Below are positions 1 through 9,056 of a DNA stretch of 64,000 bases, piece by piece. The position numbers and the translations under genes are program-made. Numbering within the stretch: the stretch's first letter is position 1; each line of letters begins with the position of its first letter. Below the pieces are notes generated by a model. That model made no database searches, was not told where the DNA came from, and saw only the letters and a program-made list of their open reading frames with translations. Source of the DNA: Flavobacterium succinicans LMG 10402 (GTDB lineage: Bacteria; Bacteroidota; Bacteroidia; Flavobacteriales; Flavobacteriaceae); NCBI RefSeq assembly GCF_000611675.1, contig NZ_JATV01000010.1, positions 1 through 64,000 of the forward strand, given 5' to 3'.

Positions 1-66
1 ACAGAACCATATCAAAAAAGACAAAGTCATTCTCAAATCTGGTTGAAAAAATCAGAATCTGTTTAG
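1..66 (+). CDS. Possible 3' end of an upstream gene (window edge)
   Basis: Frame 1 is open from the first base and stops at TAG 64-66, giving a 21-residue tail ending KSESV. It could be the end of a gene on the element to the left, but 21 codons is too short to identify anything. Bases 67-288 hold no other gene that I can see. They contain a weak inverted repeat (AATAAG.TCAGAAC at 122-135 with GTTCTGACTTATT at 151-163) that may be a terminator lying between this tail and the convergent SIR2-like gene. Confidence 0.25.
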   Translation, partial: TEPYQKRQSHSQIWLKKSESV

Positions 67-288
67 TGTATTATTTAAGTTTAGATTATATCTGCAATCA
101 GGTTGGAGATGGAGCCAAAAAAATAAGATCAGAACCAGAATTAAAATTCAGTTCTGACTTATTTTCAGCACAATAAAAAAGTAAACGCCTATTTATAATG
201 GGTAACAAGGTGTTTTATGCTCATTCATTAAAACTTTCGGATAGCAATGATAATTGTTCTGTTATTTTCAGTAATATATTTATGAATG

Positions 289-1323
289 TTATTGTTCCAT
301 CGTAGCAATTTCGGCTTCAAGTAGTGATCTATGCCATTCCCATAACTCGTCCAAGGTATTGAAATCTTGAGGAACAGGATTATTTTTCCTAAATGCTTCA
401 CTTGGTGTTATTGGTTGGTAATGACTAAAGTAACTTTCACTTGTTCTTCTTGGATTATAAGCTAATGATGATTCAAAATAATTATTTGCTATATCATAAT
501 GGTGAGTATGAATGAATCCGTTCCATCTATTACGTAAAATATCTTCAGGAGTAATATCTATAACTTCAAATTGCTCCATTTCTCTTTCATCTGGAGTACC
601 CCAGGCTCCGTTTAGTAATGAAACAGCTTCTACATCTGAAACAGGTGCGCCATAACCAAATATAGTTGCTCTTACAGTTCCACTTTCCTTACCTAGCCAA
701 TACTTTACTCTTTCCCATTCAATGTTGATAAACTCATCATCTGTGTAGTTTTTTTGCTCAACGGGGTATAAAAGTTTTGTTGGTTCAAACACACCACCAT
801 CTTTTCGCATTTGATAGCCAACAGGGCCGCACCTTTTATCATCAGCACTGTAACCAATAGCTACATTACCATGTAAGAAGGAAAGGCGAGGGAGGTCTTT
901 CGTAAATTCTCTATTTCTAACCCATGCCTGATACAGAAAAGGATCCCAATTAAATGTTGCAATTAAATCTTTGTTTCTTAGAGCCAATACCATATAGTCA
1001 TATATGGTTGGTACTTCAGGAAGTTTCATGTCGCCAAAATATGCTTGAATGCGTTCTTCTATTGCTATAAGAATTTCTGAATTAGGGATTTCTCTATGCA
1101 GATTTCCATACAGTTTTTCAAAATTACTATCGCGTAATTTTTGCGGTACTAATTCTAATAAATCCTGTAAACCGACTACCTCTGCAAAATTATCCATTGA
1201 AGGCAATCTTTTACCATTTAATTCACTATTTCTTATTGTGGATGCAATACTTGCACCAGCTCCTAAAATAACAACATGGCCACCTCCACCATATACTTGT
1301 TTTATACCTTCCTCTTTTGTCAT
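289..1323 (-). CDS. Stand-alone SIR2-like domain protein
   Basis: The 344-residue protein has the landmarks of the SIR2 NAD-binding fold: a GxGxS loop (GAGAS, residues 21-25), a TxNxD motif (TFNWD, 123-127, with N125 and D127 at the catalytic and ribose-binding positions) and LHGN (150-153, H151 as the catalytic histidine). SIR2-like proteins of this kind in mobile elements are often NADases in anti-phage defence, as in ThsA and DSR proteins, rather than deacetylases. No zinc-binding cysteine pairs, membrane segment or second domain is evident, so this is a single-domain version with about 190 extra C-terminal residues. It is antisense to the tra operon and starts about 200 bases before traE, which suggests cargo inserted next to the transfer genes. 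The family assignment is good; NADase activity and a defence role are inferred. Confidence 0.65.
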   Translation of the reverse strand: MTKEEGIKQVYGGGGHVVILGAGASIASTIRNSELNGKRLPSMDNFAEVVGLQDLLELVPQKLRDSNFEKLYGNLHREIPNSEILIAIEERIQAYFGDMKLPEVPTIYDYMVLALRNKDLIATFNWDPFLYQAWVRNREFTKDLPRLSFLHGNVAIGYSADDKRCGPVGYQMRKDGGVFEPTKLLYPVEQKNYTDDEFINIEWERVKYWLGKESGTVRATIFGYGAPVSDVEAVSLLNGAWGTPDEREMEQFEVIDITPEDILRNRWNGFIHTHHYDIANNYFESSLAYNPRRTSESYFSHYQPITPSEAFRKNNPVPQDFNTLDELWEWHRSLLEAEIATMEQ

Positions 1324-1431
1324 TTTCTCATTTATTATTCAGTTGATTGAATCCTATATTGATAATGGCAAGTTACGAAATATTAAAAGTAACAATGTCA
1401 CACACTGCCAAGTAATTCCGCTTACTGCCAC

Positions 1432-1466
1432 TTTGTTATAACACTTTCTATTCCATGAGATATTTG
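1432..1466 (+). promoter_or_regulatory. Possible promoter of the tra operon
   Basis: TTTG at 1432-1435 and GATATTTG at 1459-1466 resemble the Bacteroidota -33 (TTTG) and -7 (TAnnTTTG) elements. The spacing of 23 bases is longer than the usual 19-21, and the first base of the -7 box is off-consensus. It lies about 55 bases before traE in the gap between divergent genes, so it is a reasonable but weak call. Confidence 0.3.
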
Positions 1467-1520
1467 TCTGGAAAACCTGCATGGAGCAGGAAAAACATAA
1501 CAATTTAAAGTGTTAAAATC

Positions 1521-1826
1521 ATGGAAAAACAAAGAAAAAAAATCCTGCTGGCAACAATGGCAATGCTGACAGGCTTCAGTGTGTTGGCACAGGGAGACGG
1601 TTCAGCTGGTATCACCGAAGCGACTCAAATGGTTACGTCCTATTTCGATCCTGCTACACAACTCATCTATGCTATTGGAGCCGTGGTAGGTCTCATTGGA
1701 GGGGTTAAAGTGTACGGTAAGTTCAGTAGCGGAGATCCCGATACAAGCAAGACTGCAGCAAGCTGGTTTGGTGCATGTATCTTCTTAATCGTAGCCGCTA
1801 CCATTTTACGTTCATTCTTCCTTTAA
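1521..1826 (+). CDS. traE: Conjugative transfer protein TraE (DUF4134)
   Basis: A 101-aa protein of the TraE family of Bacteroidota conjugative elements, a small VirB2-pilin-like or inner-membrane component of the mating apparatus. A cleavable signal peptide is visible (basic start, hydrophobic run, VLAQ cleavage region near residue 23). Two hydrophobic segments follow (about 47-65 and 82-100), separated by the conserved stretch KVYGKFSSGDPD. It is the first gene of a co-directional run traE-F-G-I-J-K-L-M-N-O-Q, and traF begins 12 bases after its stop. The length is normal for the family. The order and sequence match CTnDOT-type transfer modules, so the family call is firm; its exact structural role is inferred. 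Confidence 0.9.
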   Translation: MEKQRKKILLATMAMLTGFSVLAQGDGSAGITEATQMVTSYFDPATQLIYAIGAVVGLIGGVKVYGKFSSGDPDTSKTAASWFGACIFLIVAATILRSFFL

Positions 1827-1837
1827 TCCCTTGCCTT

Positions 1838-2167
1838 ATGAATTACAATATTAATAAAGGCATCGGAAGAACAGTAGAATTTAAGGGGTTGAAAGCACAA
1901 TACTTGTTCATTTTCGCAGGCGGACTGCTTGGTATGCTTATCCTAGTCATGATACTGTATATGGCAGGCGTAAACTCTTACATCTGCCTGTTGCTTGGAG
2001 CAGGCGGTGCTTCGCTGATTGTATGGCAAACTTTCTCACTAAACAAAAAGTATGGGGAACACGGGCTGATGAAAATTGGGGCAAGAAAAAGACACCCACG
2101 ATACATCATCTGCCGCAAGGCGGTACACCGCTATTTAAAGTTCACTTCTAAATCGAATGCCGTATGA
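1838..2167 (+). CDS. traF: Conjugative transfer protein TraF (DUF4133)
   Basis: 109 aa if translation starts at ATG 1838 (MNYNINKGIGRTVEFKG), the usual N-terminus of this family. A longer reading beginning at 1775 would overlap traE and is unlikely. Two adjacent membrane segments span about residues 24-66, followed by a short basic cytoplasmic tail. The size and topology resemble VirB3, which partners the VirB4 ATPase in type IV secretion. The stop codon overlaps the start of traG in an ATGA arrangement, so the two are translationally coupled, as expected for VirB3 and VirB4 partners. Confidence 0.88.
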   Translation: MNYNINKGIGRTVEFKGLKAQYLFIFAGGLLGMLILVMILYMAGVNSYICLLLGAGGASLIVWQTFSLNKKYGEHGLMKIGARKRHPRYIICRKAVHRYLKFTSKSNAV

Positions 2168-4659
2168 GAAATGTAGCCAAGACCACTACGCTGGAAAATA
2201 AGTTTCCATTACTGGCGGTAGAAAATAATTGTATTCTCTCGAAGGATGCTGACATTACCGCCTGTTTTGAAGTGCATTTGCCGGAACTGTTTACGGTGGC
2301 TTCTGCTGAATATGAAGCTATTCATTCCGCTTGGCACAAAGCCATCAAGACTTTGCCCGATTATACGGTCATCCATAAACAGGACTGGTACATCAAGGAA
2401 AACTATGCGCCCGATATTGCTGGCGATGATTTGAGTTTTTTGGGTAAATCCTATCAACTGCATTTTAACGAACGTCCTTTTCTTAATCATTATTGCTACC
2501 TGTTCCTGACCAAGACCACTAAGGAAAGAATGCGAATGCAGAGCAATTTTTCATCGCTTTGCAAAGGTGCTCTTATACCAAAAGAAATCAGGGACAAGGA
2601 AGTGATCCATCGTTTCATGGAAGCCGTTGGACAATTTGAACGTATTGCAAATGACAGCGGATTTATCGGTTTGCGACGTCTTACAGAAGAGGACATCATT
2701 GGTACGGATGAAAAACAGGGGTTATTGGAACAGTATCTAACGCTGTCGAGGGAGGTCGGGACACCAATGCAGGACATCGGATTGGGAGCTGAGGAAGTAC
2801 GTGTTGGCAACAAAAGATTGTGCCTGCATACCTTATCCGATACAGACGACCTGCCCTCAACAGTATCAGCAGATACTCGTTACGAAAAACTATCTACCGA
2901 CCGGAGCGACTGCCGTTTGTCGTTTGCTGCTCCAGTGGGCTTGTTGCTAAACTGCAATCACATCTACAATCAATATCTGTTTTTGGATAACAGTGAAGAC
3001 AACCTGCAAAAGTTTGAGAAGTCTGCAAGGAATATGCATTCATTGGCTCGTTACAGCCGTGCCAACCAGATCAATAAAGAATGGATAGAGCGATACTTGA
3101 ACGAAGCACACAGTTTTGGGCTATCCTCCATCAGGGCACACTTCAACATCATGGCTTGGTCGAATGACCCGAGTGAATTTAAACAGTTAAAGAACGACTG
3201 CGGTAGTGCTTTGGCACTTATGGAATGCAAGCCCCGTCATAATACCACCGATGTAGCTACGCTCTACTGGGCAGGAATGCCGGGAAATGCTGGCGATTTT
3301 CCAAGTGAAGAAAGCTTTTATACGTTCATTGAGCCTGCTTTATGCTTATTCACTGAAGAAACCAACTATCACAATTCGCCATCGCCATTTGGGATCAAGA
3401 TGGCAGACCGTCTGACCGGAAAGCCAATCCATCTGGATATTTCCGATTTGCCAATGAAGCGTGGCATTATCACAAACCGAAACAAGTTTATATTGGGACC
3501 TTCGGGAAGCGGTAAATCTTTCTTTACCAACCACATGGTCAGGCAATACTATGAGCAAGGTGCACACGTCCTGCTTGTGGATACGGGTAATTCGTATCAG
3601 GGGTTATGTGAACTTATCAAAGGAAAAACCAAAGGCGAAGACGGGGTTTATTTCACTTACACAGAAGACAATCCCATTGCTTTTAATCCTTTCTATACCG
3701 ATGATGGCGTGTTCGACATCGAAAAAAGAGAAAGTGTCAAAACCCTGATACTTACGCTTTGGAAACGTGATGATGAACCGCCGACCCGTTCAGAAGAGGT
3801 GGCATTGTCCAATGCGGTAAGCGGGTATATCGAACGTATCAAACAGGATGATGTATTTCCTTCTTTCAATGGTTTCTATGAATATGTTCAGGGTGATTAC
3901 CGTAAGGTATTGGATGAAAAACAGGTCAGGGAAAAAGATTTTGACATCGCCAATTTCCTGAACGTACTGGAACCTTATTACAAAGGTGGCGAGTATGATT
4001 ACCTGCTAAATTCCGACAAACAGTTAGACCTGCTTTCCAAACGCTTCATTGTGTTTGAAATTGATGCGATTAAAGACCACAAGATTCTCTTTCCAATCGT
4101 GACCATCATCATCATGGAGGTGTTCATCAACAAGATGAGAAGATTGAAAGGTATCCGCAAACTCATCCTGATTGAAGAGGCTTGGAAAGCCATTGCCAAA
4201 GAGGGAATGGCAGAATATATAAAGTACCTCTTCAAAACAGTTAGGAAGTTCTTCGGTGAAGCTATCGTCGTAACACAGGAAGTGGATGACATCATCCAAT
4301 CACCCATTGTCAAGGAAAGTATCATCAATAATTCCGATTGTAAAATCCTGCTCGACCAGCGCAAGTACATGAACAAGTTTGATGATATACAGGCTATGCT
4401 TGGACTTACGGACAAGGAGAAGGGACAGGTACTTTCCATTAACATGAACAATGACCCGTCACGGCTTTACAAGGAAGTGTGGATTGGTTTGGGTGGAACC
4501 CATTCGGCAGTATATGCCACAGAAGTGTCCGTAGAAGAATATCTCGCCTATACCACCGAAGAAACGGAAAAAATGGAAGTGATGCGGCTTGCCGGTGAAC
4601 TGGATGGAAATGTAGAGCAGGCCATCAAGCGTATAGCCCTGCAAAGAAGAGAAAAGTAA
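2164..4659 (+). CDS. traG: TraG, VirB4-like conjugation ATPase
   Basis: An 831-aa ATPase that powers assembly of, and transfer through, the type IV secretion channel. Walker A is GPSGSGKS at residues 445-452 and Walker B is LILIEE at 667-672, followed by AWKAIAKEGM as in VirB4/TraG of Bacteroidota elements. The N-terminal 430 residues form the VirB4 N-domain that contacts the membrane-bound TraF. A typical C-terminal feature is the VTQEVDDI segment after Walker B. Full length, with no frame disruption. It overlaps traF by 4 bases; traI follows after 33 bases. Note that TraG here is the CTnDOT name for the VirB4 homologue, not the coupling protein. Confidence 0.95.
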   Translation: MRNVAKTTTLENKFPLLAVENNCILSKDADITACFEVHLPELFTVASAEYEAIHSAWHKAIKTLPDYTVIHKQDWYIKENYAPDIAGDDLSFLGKSYQLHFNERPFLNHYCYLFLTKTTKERMRMQSNFSSLCKGALIPKEIRDKEVIHRFMEAVGQFERIANDSGFIGLRRLTEEDIIGTDEKQGLLEQYLTLSREVGTPMQDIGLGAEEVRVGNKRLCLHTLSDTDDLPSTVSADTRYEKLSTDRSDCRLSFAAPVGLLLNCNHIYNQYLFLDNSEDNLQKFEKSARNMHSLARYSRANQINKEWIERYLNEAHSFGLSSIRAHFNIMAWSNDPSEFKQLKNDCGSALALMECKPRHNTTDVATLYWAGMPGNAGDFPSEESFYTFIEPALCLFTEETNYHNSPSPFGIKMADRLTGKPIHLDISDLPMKRGIITNRNKFILGPSGSGKSFFTNHMVRQYYEQGAHVLLVDTGNSYQGLCELIKGKTKGEDGVYFTYTEDNPIAFNPFYTDDGVFDIEKRESVKTLILTLWKRDDEPPTRSEEVALSNAVSGYIERIKQDDVFPSFNGFYEYVQGDYRKVLDEKQVREKDFDIANFLNVLEPYYKGGEYDYLLNSDKQLDLLSKRFIVFEIDAIKDHKILFPIVTIIIMEVFINKMRRLKGIRKLILIEEAWKAIAKEGMAEYIKYLFKTVRKFFGEAIVVTQEVDDIIQSPIVKESIINNSDCKILLDQRKYMNKFDDIQAMLGLTDKEKGQVLSINMNNDPSRLYKEVWIGLGGTHSAVYATEVSVEEYLAYTTEETEKMEVMRLAGELDGNVEQAIKRIALQRREK

Positions 4660-4692
4660 AACAAATTATTAATCATTAAAAATAAAAGAGAA

Positions 4693-5325
4693 ATGAAAAA
4701 AATATTATTCATGGTGTTAACAGCACTAATGTTGGCTGTAGCACCGTCTGCAAAAGCCCAATGGGTGGTTACCGATCCTGCAAACCTGGCTTCAGGTATT
4801 CTTAACAGTGCCAATGAAATTGTTCAGACTTCAAACACAGTATCCAATGTTGTCAAAAATTTCAAGGAAGTGGAAAAGGTATATAAACAAGGCAAAGAAT
4901 ACTACGACAAGCTACAAGCTGTAAATAATCTAGTGAAAGATGCACGCAAGGTGCAGCAGACCGTACTGCTGGTTGGGGATGTGTCAGAAATGTATGTGCA
5001 GAATTTTGGCAAAATGATGAACGACCCCAATTTTTCTGCTCAGGAATTAATAGCTATCGCCAATGGTTATGCAGCTCTGCTTAACGAAAGTACCGAACTG
5101 CTGAAAGAACTCAAACAGATAGTAAGCTCTTCCAGCTTGTCGTTGAATGACAAAGAGCGTATGGATATTATTGACCGTGTGTACAAAGAAATAAAGGGAT
5201 ACCACAGCCTTGTACGCTATTATACGAACAAAAATATCTCAGTAAGTTTTCTAAGGGCAAAAAAACAGAATAATAGTAAAAGAGTACTCGAACTCTATGG
5301 GACTGCTAACGAAAAATACTGGTAG
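4693..5325 (+). CDS. traI: Conjugative transfer protein TraI (DUF4141)
   Basis: 210 aa with a clear signal peptide (MKKILFMVLTALMLAVAPSAKAQ, split as a basic start, a hydrophobic core and an AKA-Q cleavage site), so it is exported to the periplasm. The remainder is largely alpha-helical and charged, as in VirB5-like periplasmic subunits. It belongs to the TraI family of Bacteroidota conjugative elements and is not a relaxase despite the name. It lies between traG and traJ, 3 bases before the traJ start, in the canonical order. Confidence 0.88.
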   Translation: MKKILFMVLTALMLAVAPSAKAQWVVTDPANLASGILNSANEIVQTSNTVSNVVKNFKEVEKVYKQGKEYYDKLQAVNNLVKDARKVQQTVLLVGDVSEMYVQNFGKMMNDPNFSAQELIAIANGYAALLNESTELLKELKQIVSSSSLSLNDKERMDIIDRVYKEIKGYHSLVRYYTNKNISVSFLRAKKQNNSKRVLELYGTANEKYW

Positions 5326-5328
5326 GTT

Positions 5329-6321
5329 ATGGAATTTAATAATCTTCACGAGGTTCTGCGCTCCTTGTATGATGAGATGCTGCCACTGTCAGCCGATATG
5401 TCGGCAGTGGCGAAAGGAGTGGCTGGTTTGGGAGCCTTATTTTATGTAGCAATTAAAGTGTGGCAGGCACTAAGCCGGGCAGAGCCGATTGATGTGTACC
5501 CTTTACTGCGTCCTTTTGCTTTAGGTCTTTGCATCATGTTTTTCCCAACCATGGTACTTGGAACAATCAATGCAATCCTTAGTCCGATAGTACAAGGGAC
5601 GCATGCCATCCTCGAAAATCAGGTGCTTGACCTGAACGACCTACAGACAAAAAAGGATCTGTTGGAACGGGAAGCCATGCTTCGAAATCCTGAAAATGCC
5701 TATTTGGTATCTAACGAAGAGTTCGATAAAAAGCTGGAAGAACTGGGTTGGTCACCATCTGATCTGGTCACGATGTCGGGGATGTATATGGAAAAAGAGA
5801 TGTACAGGATTGAGCAGTCTGTAAAAAACTGGTTCAGGGAATTGCTGGAAATTCTATTTCAAGCAGCTGCTTTGGTGATTGACACCATACGTACATTCTT
5901 TTTGATTGTGTTATCAATTTTGGGTCCGATAGCTTTTGCTATATCGGTCTGGGATGGCTTTCAGTCCACACTTACGCAATGGCTTACCCGATATGTTAGC
6001 GTGTATCTATGGCTGCCCGTAGCAGACCTGTTTAGCTCCATGCTTGCCAAGATACAATCCCTGATTATAGAAAGGGATATTGAAATGCTTGCGGATCCGA
6101 CTTTCATTCCAGACACCTCAAACACCGTGTATGTCATTTTTATGATCATTGGTATAGTGGGATATTTTACCATACCAACCGTGACAGGCTGGATTATTCA
6201 GGCTGGTGGCGCAGGAAATTTTACCCGTAACGTGAATCAAGCCGCAATGAAAGCTGGAAATATTGCTGGAGCTGGGGCAGGTTCGGCAGCAGGAAATATC
6301 GGTGGACAGTTACTCAAATAA
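5329..6321 (+). CDS. traJ: Conjugative transfer protein TraJ (VirB6-like)
   Basis: A 330-aa polytopic inner-membrane protein. Hydrophobic segments are visible near residues 22-45, 60-85, 180-205, 215-235 and 265-290, and the C-terminus is rich in Gly and Ala. Members of this family act like VirB6 in the inner-membrane channel. The start at ATG 5329 lies 3 bases after the traI stop, and the downstream gene traK begins 24 bases later. Length and position are as in other Bacteroidota elements. Confidence 0.9.
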   Translation: MEFNNLHEVLRSLYDEMLPLSADMSAVAKGVAGLGALFYVAIKVWQALSRAEPIDVYPLLRPFALGLCIMFFPTMVLGTINAILSPIVQGTHAILENQVLDLNDLQTKKDLLEREAMLRNPENAYLVSNEEFDKKLEELGWSPSDLVTMSGMYMEKEMYRIEQSVKNWFRELLEILFQAAALVIDTIRTFFLIVLSILGPIAFAISVWDGFQSTLTQWLTRYVSVYLWLPVADLFSSMLAKIQSLIIERDIEMLADPTFIPDTSNTVYVIFMIIGIVGYFTIPTVTGWIIQAGGAGNFTRNVNQAAMKAGNIAGAGAGSAAGNIGGQLLK

Positions 6322-6345
6322 TGTAAAATGATAAATCAGTAAATA

Positions 6346-6969
6346 ATGGAATTTAAAACGCTAAGAAATATCGAAAACAGCTTTCGTCAAATAAGACTTT
6401 ACGCCCTTGTATTTGCCGTTCTCTGCATAAGTGTTACAGGATATACCGTATGGCAATCCTACCGCTTTGCAGAAGAACAACGCCAAAAAATCTATGTACT
6501 GGACAATGGGAAATCACTAATGCTGGCTCTTGCACAGGATGCATCCATCAACCGACCAGTTGAAGCAAGGGAACACGTAAGACGTTTTCACGAACTGTTT
6601 TTTACGCTGGCTCCTGATAAAAATGCTATCGAAAGCAATATGAGCCGGGCGTTTAACCTTGCAGATAAAAGTGCTTTTGATTATTACAAAGACCTTTCGG
6701 AAAAAGGATATTACAACCGTATTATATCGGGGAATGTACAGCAGCGTATCGAAGTGGATAGCGTGGTTTGCAATTTCGACAAGTATCCCTATGCGGTACA
6801 TACGTATGCTAAACAGTTTATTATCCGTTCCAGTAATGTAACCAAACGTAATCTGGTAACTTCCTGCTATCTGGTCAATTCCGTCCGTTCGGATAATAAC
6901 CCGCAGGGCTTCAATATCGAAAAATTTTCGGTGGTCGAAAACAAGGACATTGAAGTTATTGAACGCTAA
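6346..6969 (+). CDS. traK: Conjugative transfer protein TraK (VirB8-like)
   Basis: 207 aa with one membrane anchor at about residues 17-36 after a short cytoplasmic start, and a large periplasmic domain. This is the topology of VirB8, the assembly nucleus of type IV secretion. The sequence start (MEFKTLRNIENSFRQIR) and the EVIER end are characteristic of the TraK family. The next gene starts 10 bases after the stop. Confidence 0.9.
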   Translation: MEFKTLRNIENSFRQIRLYALVFAVLCISVTGYTVWQSYRFAEEQRQKIYVLDNGKSLMLALAQDASINRPVEAREHVRRFHELFFTLAPDKNAIESNMSRAFNLADKSAFDYYKDLSEKGYYNRIISGNVQQRIEVDSVVCNFDKYPYAVHTYAKQFIIRSSNVTKRNLVTSCYLVNSVRSDNNPQGFNIEKFSVVENKDIEVIER

Positions 6970-6979
6970 AAATAAGAGT

Positions 6980-7408
6980 ATGGAAACATTTTCAGATTTA
7001 AACACCTTCGCTATAACCCTTACCGAAAAAGGATATAGCGGTTATTTCCACACTCAGGGCGCGTATCCCGGAAAGCTAAAAGACAGTATTTGTGAATATC
7101 TCGAAAGTTGCCAAAAGGATGCCGACAATTTGCCTAAACAGGAATTGTTGCTGACAAGCTATCTGCAATGGTCAGGAGAAGATAAGCCTCGTGTAGAATG
7201 CAATATGTGGATAAAATACCTGAACGGCAAATTCTCTCTCAACAGAATGGAGGTAGCAAAAAAAGATGGCTTCGGACAACTGATGAAAAAATCAACTTTG
7301 ACAGACCTTTCTATACTATCCGTACCCAAAGCAATTGCTTCAATCGCTTTGGTTAGTGAAGAGCCGAAGCAGGAGGCAGAAAAAAGTCCAAAGCGTTTCA
7401 AGCTATAA
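6980..7408 (+). CDS. Unrecognised 142-aa protein inside the tra operon
   Basis: Starts at ATG 6980 (METFSDLNTF); an upstream in-frame start at 6950 would overlap traK. The protein is soluble, without signal peptide or membrane segment, and has a charged Lys/Glu-rich tail. I do not recognise a domain. It sits between traK and traL, where CTnDOT-type operons usually go directly from one to the other. Its tight packing (10 bases after traK, 20 before traL) implies co-transcription, so it may be an accessory or regulatory factor of transfer. It is not an obvious exclusion protein. Confidence 0.6.
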   Translation: METFSDLNTFAITLTEKGYSGYFHTQGAYPGKLKDSICEYLESCQKDADNLPKQELLLTSYLQWSGEDKPRVECNMWIKYLNGKFSLNRMEVAKKDGFGQLMKKSTLTDLSILSVPKAIASIALVSEEPKQEAEKSPKRFKL

Positions 7409-7428
7409 CAAAAAGAAATTTGAAGGCT

Positions 7429-7716
7429 ATGAAAAAATTAAGAACAACTATGGACAGGTACTTTGACAAGCTGGATGAACGTTGGCGGGTATTGCCAATA
7501 CAAAAACAGCATCAATGTATGCTGTACTTCTTTGTGGGCTATCTGCTACTTACTGCAGGGGTCATTGGCAAAGTATGGTATGAAACTTCAAAGTCCCGTA
7601 ACGATATAGGCATTGAGCATATCGAGAACCCCATCCACAAAAAAAATGAAAGTCCTACAAAATTGCAGGATACATTAACAACAATTTATAAAAATAAGAT
7701 TTATGAAAGTAAATGA
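7429..7716 (+). CDS. traL: Conjugative transfer protein TraL (DUF3989)
   Basis: 95 aa from ATG 7429. An in-frame TTG at 7420 would add three residues (MKA) but the ATG is preferred. A single membrane segment lies at about residues 32-51 (YFFVGYLLLTAGVIGKVW). TraL is a small inner-membrane protein of the mating apparatus, often encoded just before traM. Its last codons overlap the traM start at 7703 by 14 bases, which suggests translational coupling. Confidence 0.85.
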   Translation: MKKLRTTMDRYFDKLDERWRVLPIQKQHQCMLYFFVGYLLLTAGVIGKVWYETSKSRNDIGIEHIENPIHKKNESPTKLQDTLTTIYKNKIYESK

Positions 7717-9031
7717 GAACAAAAAAACGGTTGTTCGGGTAACGGAAGGTAACCCAGCAGCAACCGATGATGTACTGCAAGACAGTACACAGGACAAAAT
7801 TCAAAAGCTTAAAAAGCCACTCATCTTTGGTTTGATGGGTATTGTGTTCCTCGGCTGTATATACCAGATCTTTAAACCGTCTTCAGAGAAAAAAGAAATT
7901 GAGAAAATCGGATTGAACGATGTCGTGCCTCAGGCCACGGGTGCAGGAATGCCTGACGATAAGGGCAAGGCATACGAAGAGGAAATGCTGGAAAGTAAGA
8001 ATCAGGAAAAACGGAACGATCTCACATCTCTTTCTGATTACTGGAATGAAGACGAAAAAGGAGAGACGGGAGACGAGTTGCCTGAAGAGGAAGAAAGCTA
8101 TAGTAGTGCCAACGAATCTGGAAAAAATAGTAATCCCGCTTTGAACAGTTACGGCAACGTGCAAAGCACATTGGGCTCTTTCTATAAGGACGATAATTCT
8201 GAAACGAAGGAACTCCGTAAGCAATTGGAAGAATTAAAGGAAAAACTAGCTGAGAAAGATGCTCCAGCCAGAGTAACAGTAGATGACCAATTGGCATTAA
8301 TGGAGAAATCCTATCAGATGGCTGCAAAATATCTTCCTTCAGGCACAAATACGGGAGAAGCAGTACCTGTAAATGGTGCTGTTTCTAAGTCTTCTTCCTC
8401 TACACAAAAAGAGCAGTTTGTGGCATTCACTTCTACAAAAAAGAACACTGTATCGGCTTTGTATCGTGAGCGTAGCGATAGTGTCTTTTTAGCGGATTGG
8501 AGCTGGAACAGGAACAGCCGTTTTTACACTGCTGGTGCTTTAGAACAAGTGGTACTGCCCAAAAACAGCATCAAAGCCTGTGTACAGGAAACGCAGACTA
8601 TTATCGGTGAAAGCGGTGTACGCCTCCGTTTATTGGAGCCTGTCCAAACGCCTAATCGTACCATTCCCAAAGGAACAATTTTAACGGCTAACGCCAAACT
8701 TGAGGGAGGACGTTTACAGATGAAGGTTATTTCCATAGAATTGGAGGGAAACATCCTCCCGGTTGATATTACGGTTTATGATCTGGACGGTCAGCAGGGT
8801 TTGTATGTGCCGTATTCGCCCGAAATGAATGCCCTTAGCGAAATGGCAGGGAATATGAGCCAGCAATCCGGTACAAGCCTGATGCTTACCCAATCAGCAG
8901 GACAACAGGTTGCCGCTGATTTGAGCCGTGGTGTAGTACAGGGCATCTCGGGCTATTTCTCCAAAAAAGTGAAGACACCGAAAGTTACCTTAAAGGCAGG
9001 TCATCAACTGTTTCTTGTCTCCAAAAAATAA
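7703..9031 (+). CDS. traM: Conjugative transfer protein TraM (VirB10-like)
   Basis: 442 aa: a short cytoplasmic N-terminus, one membrane segment at about residues 35-52, a long acidic low-complexity and coiled-coil periplasmic linker (about 90-185, rich in Glu, Ser and Lys), and a C-terminal beta-rich domain beginning near residue 230. This is the layout of VirB10/TrbI proteins, which bridge inner and outer membranes. The C-terminal segment TPNRTIPKGTILTANA is typical. It overlaps traL and is followed by traN 25 bases later. Confidence 0.92.
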   Translation: MKVNENKKTVVRVTEGNPAATDDVLQDSTQDKIQKLKKPLIFGLMGIVFLGCIYQIFKPSSEKKEIEKIGLNDVVPQATGAGMPDDKGKAYEEEMLESKNQEKRNDLTSLSDYWNEDEKGETGDELPEEEESYSSANESGKNSNPALNSYGNVQSTLGSFYKDDNSETKELRKQLEELKEKLAEKDAPARVTVDDQLALMEKSYQMAAKYLPSGTNTGEAVPVNGAVSKSSSSTQKEQFVAFTSTKKNTVSALYRERSDSVFLADWSWNRNSRFYTAGALEQVVLPKNSIKACVQETQTIIGESGVRLRLLEPVQTPNRTIPKGTILTANAKLEGGRLQMKVISIELEGNILPVDITVYDLDGQQGLYVPYSPEMNALSEMAGNMSQQSGTSLMLTQSAGQQVAADLSRGVVQGISGYFSKKVKTPKVTLKAGHQLFLVSKK

Positions 9032-9056
9032 TGTAAAACATAAATAGAATTAAACA

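Noticed and set aside
1049..1441. 130-codon plus-strand frame overlapping the SIR2-like gene
   Set aside because: It runs opposite to a gene with clear SIR2 motifs and its product has no sensible domain; treated as a shadow.
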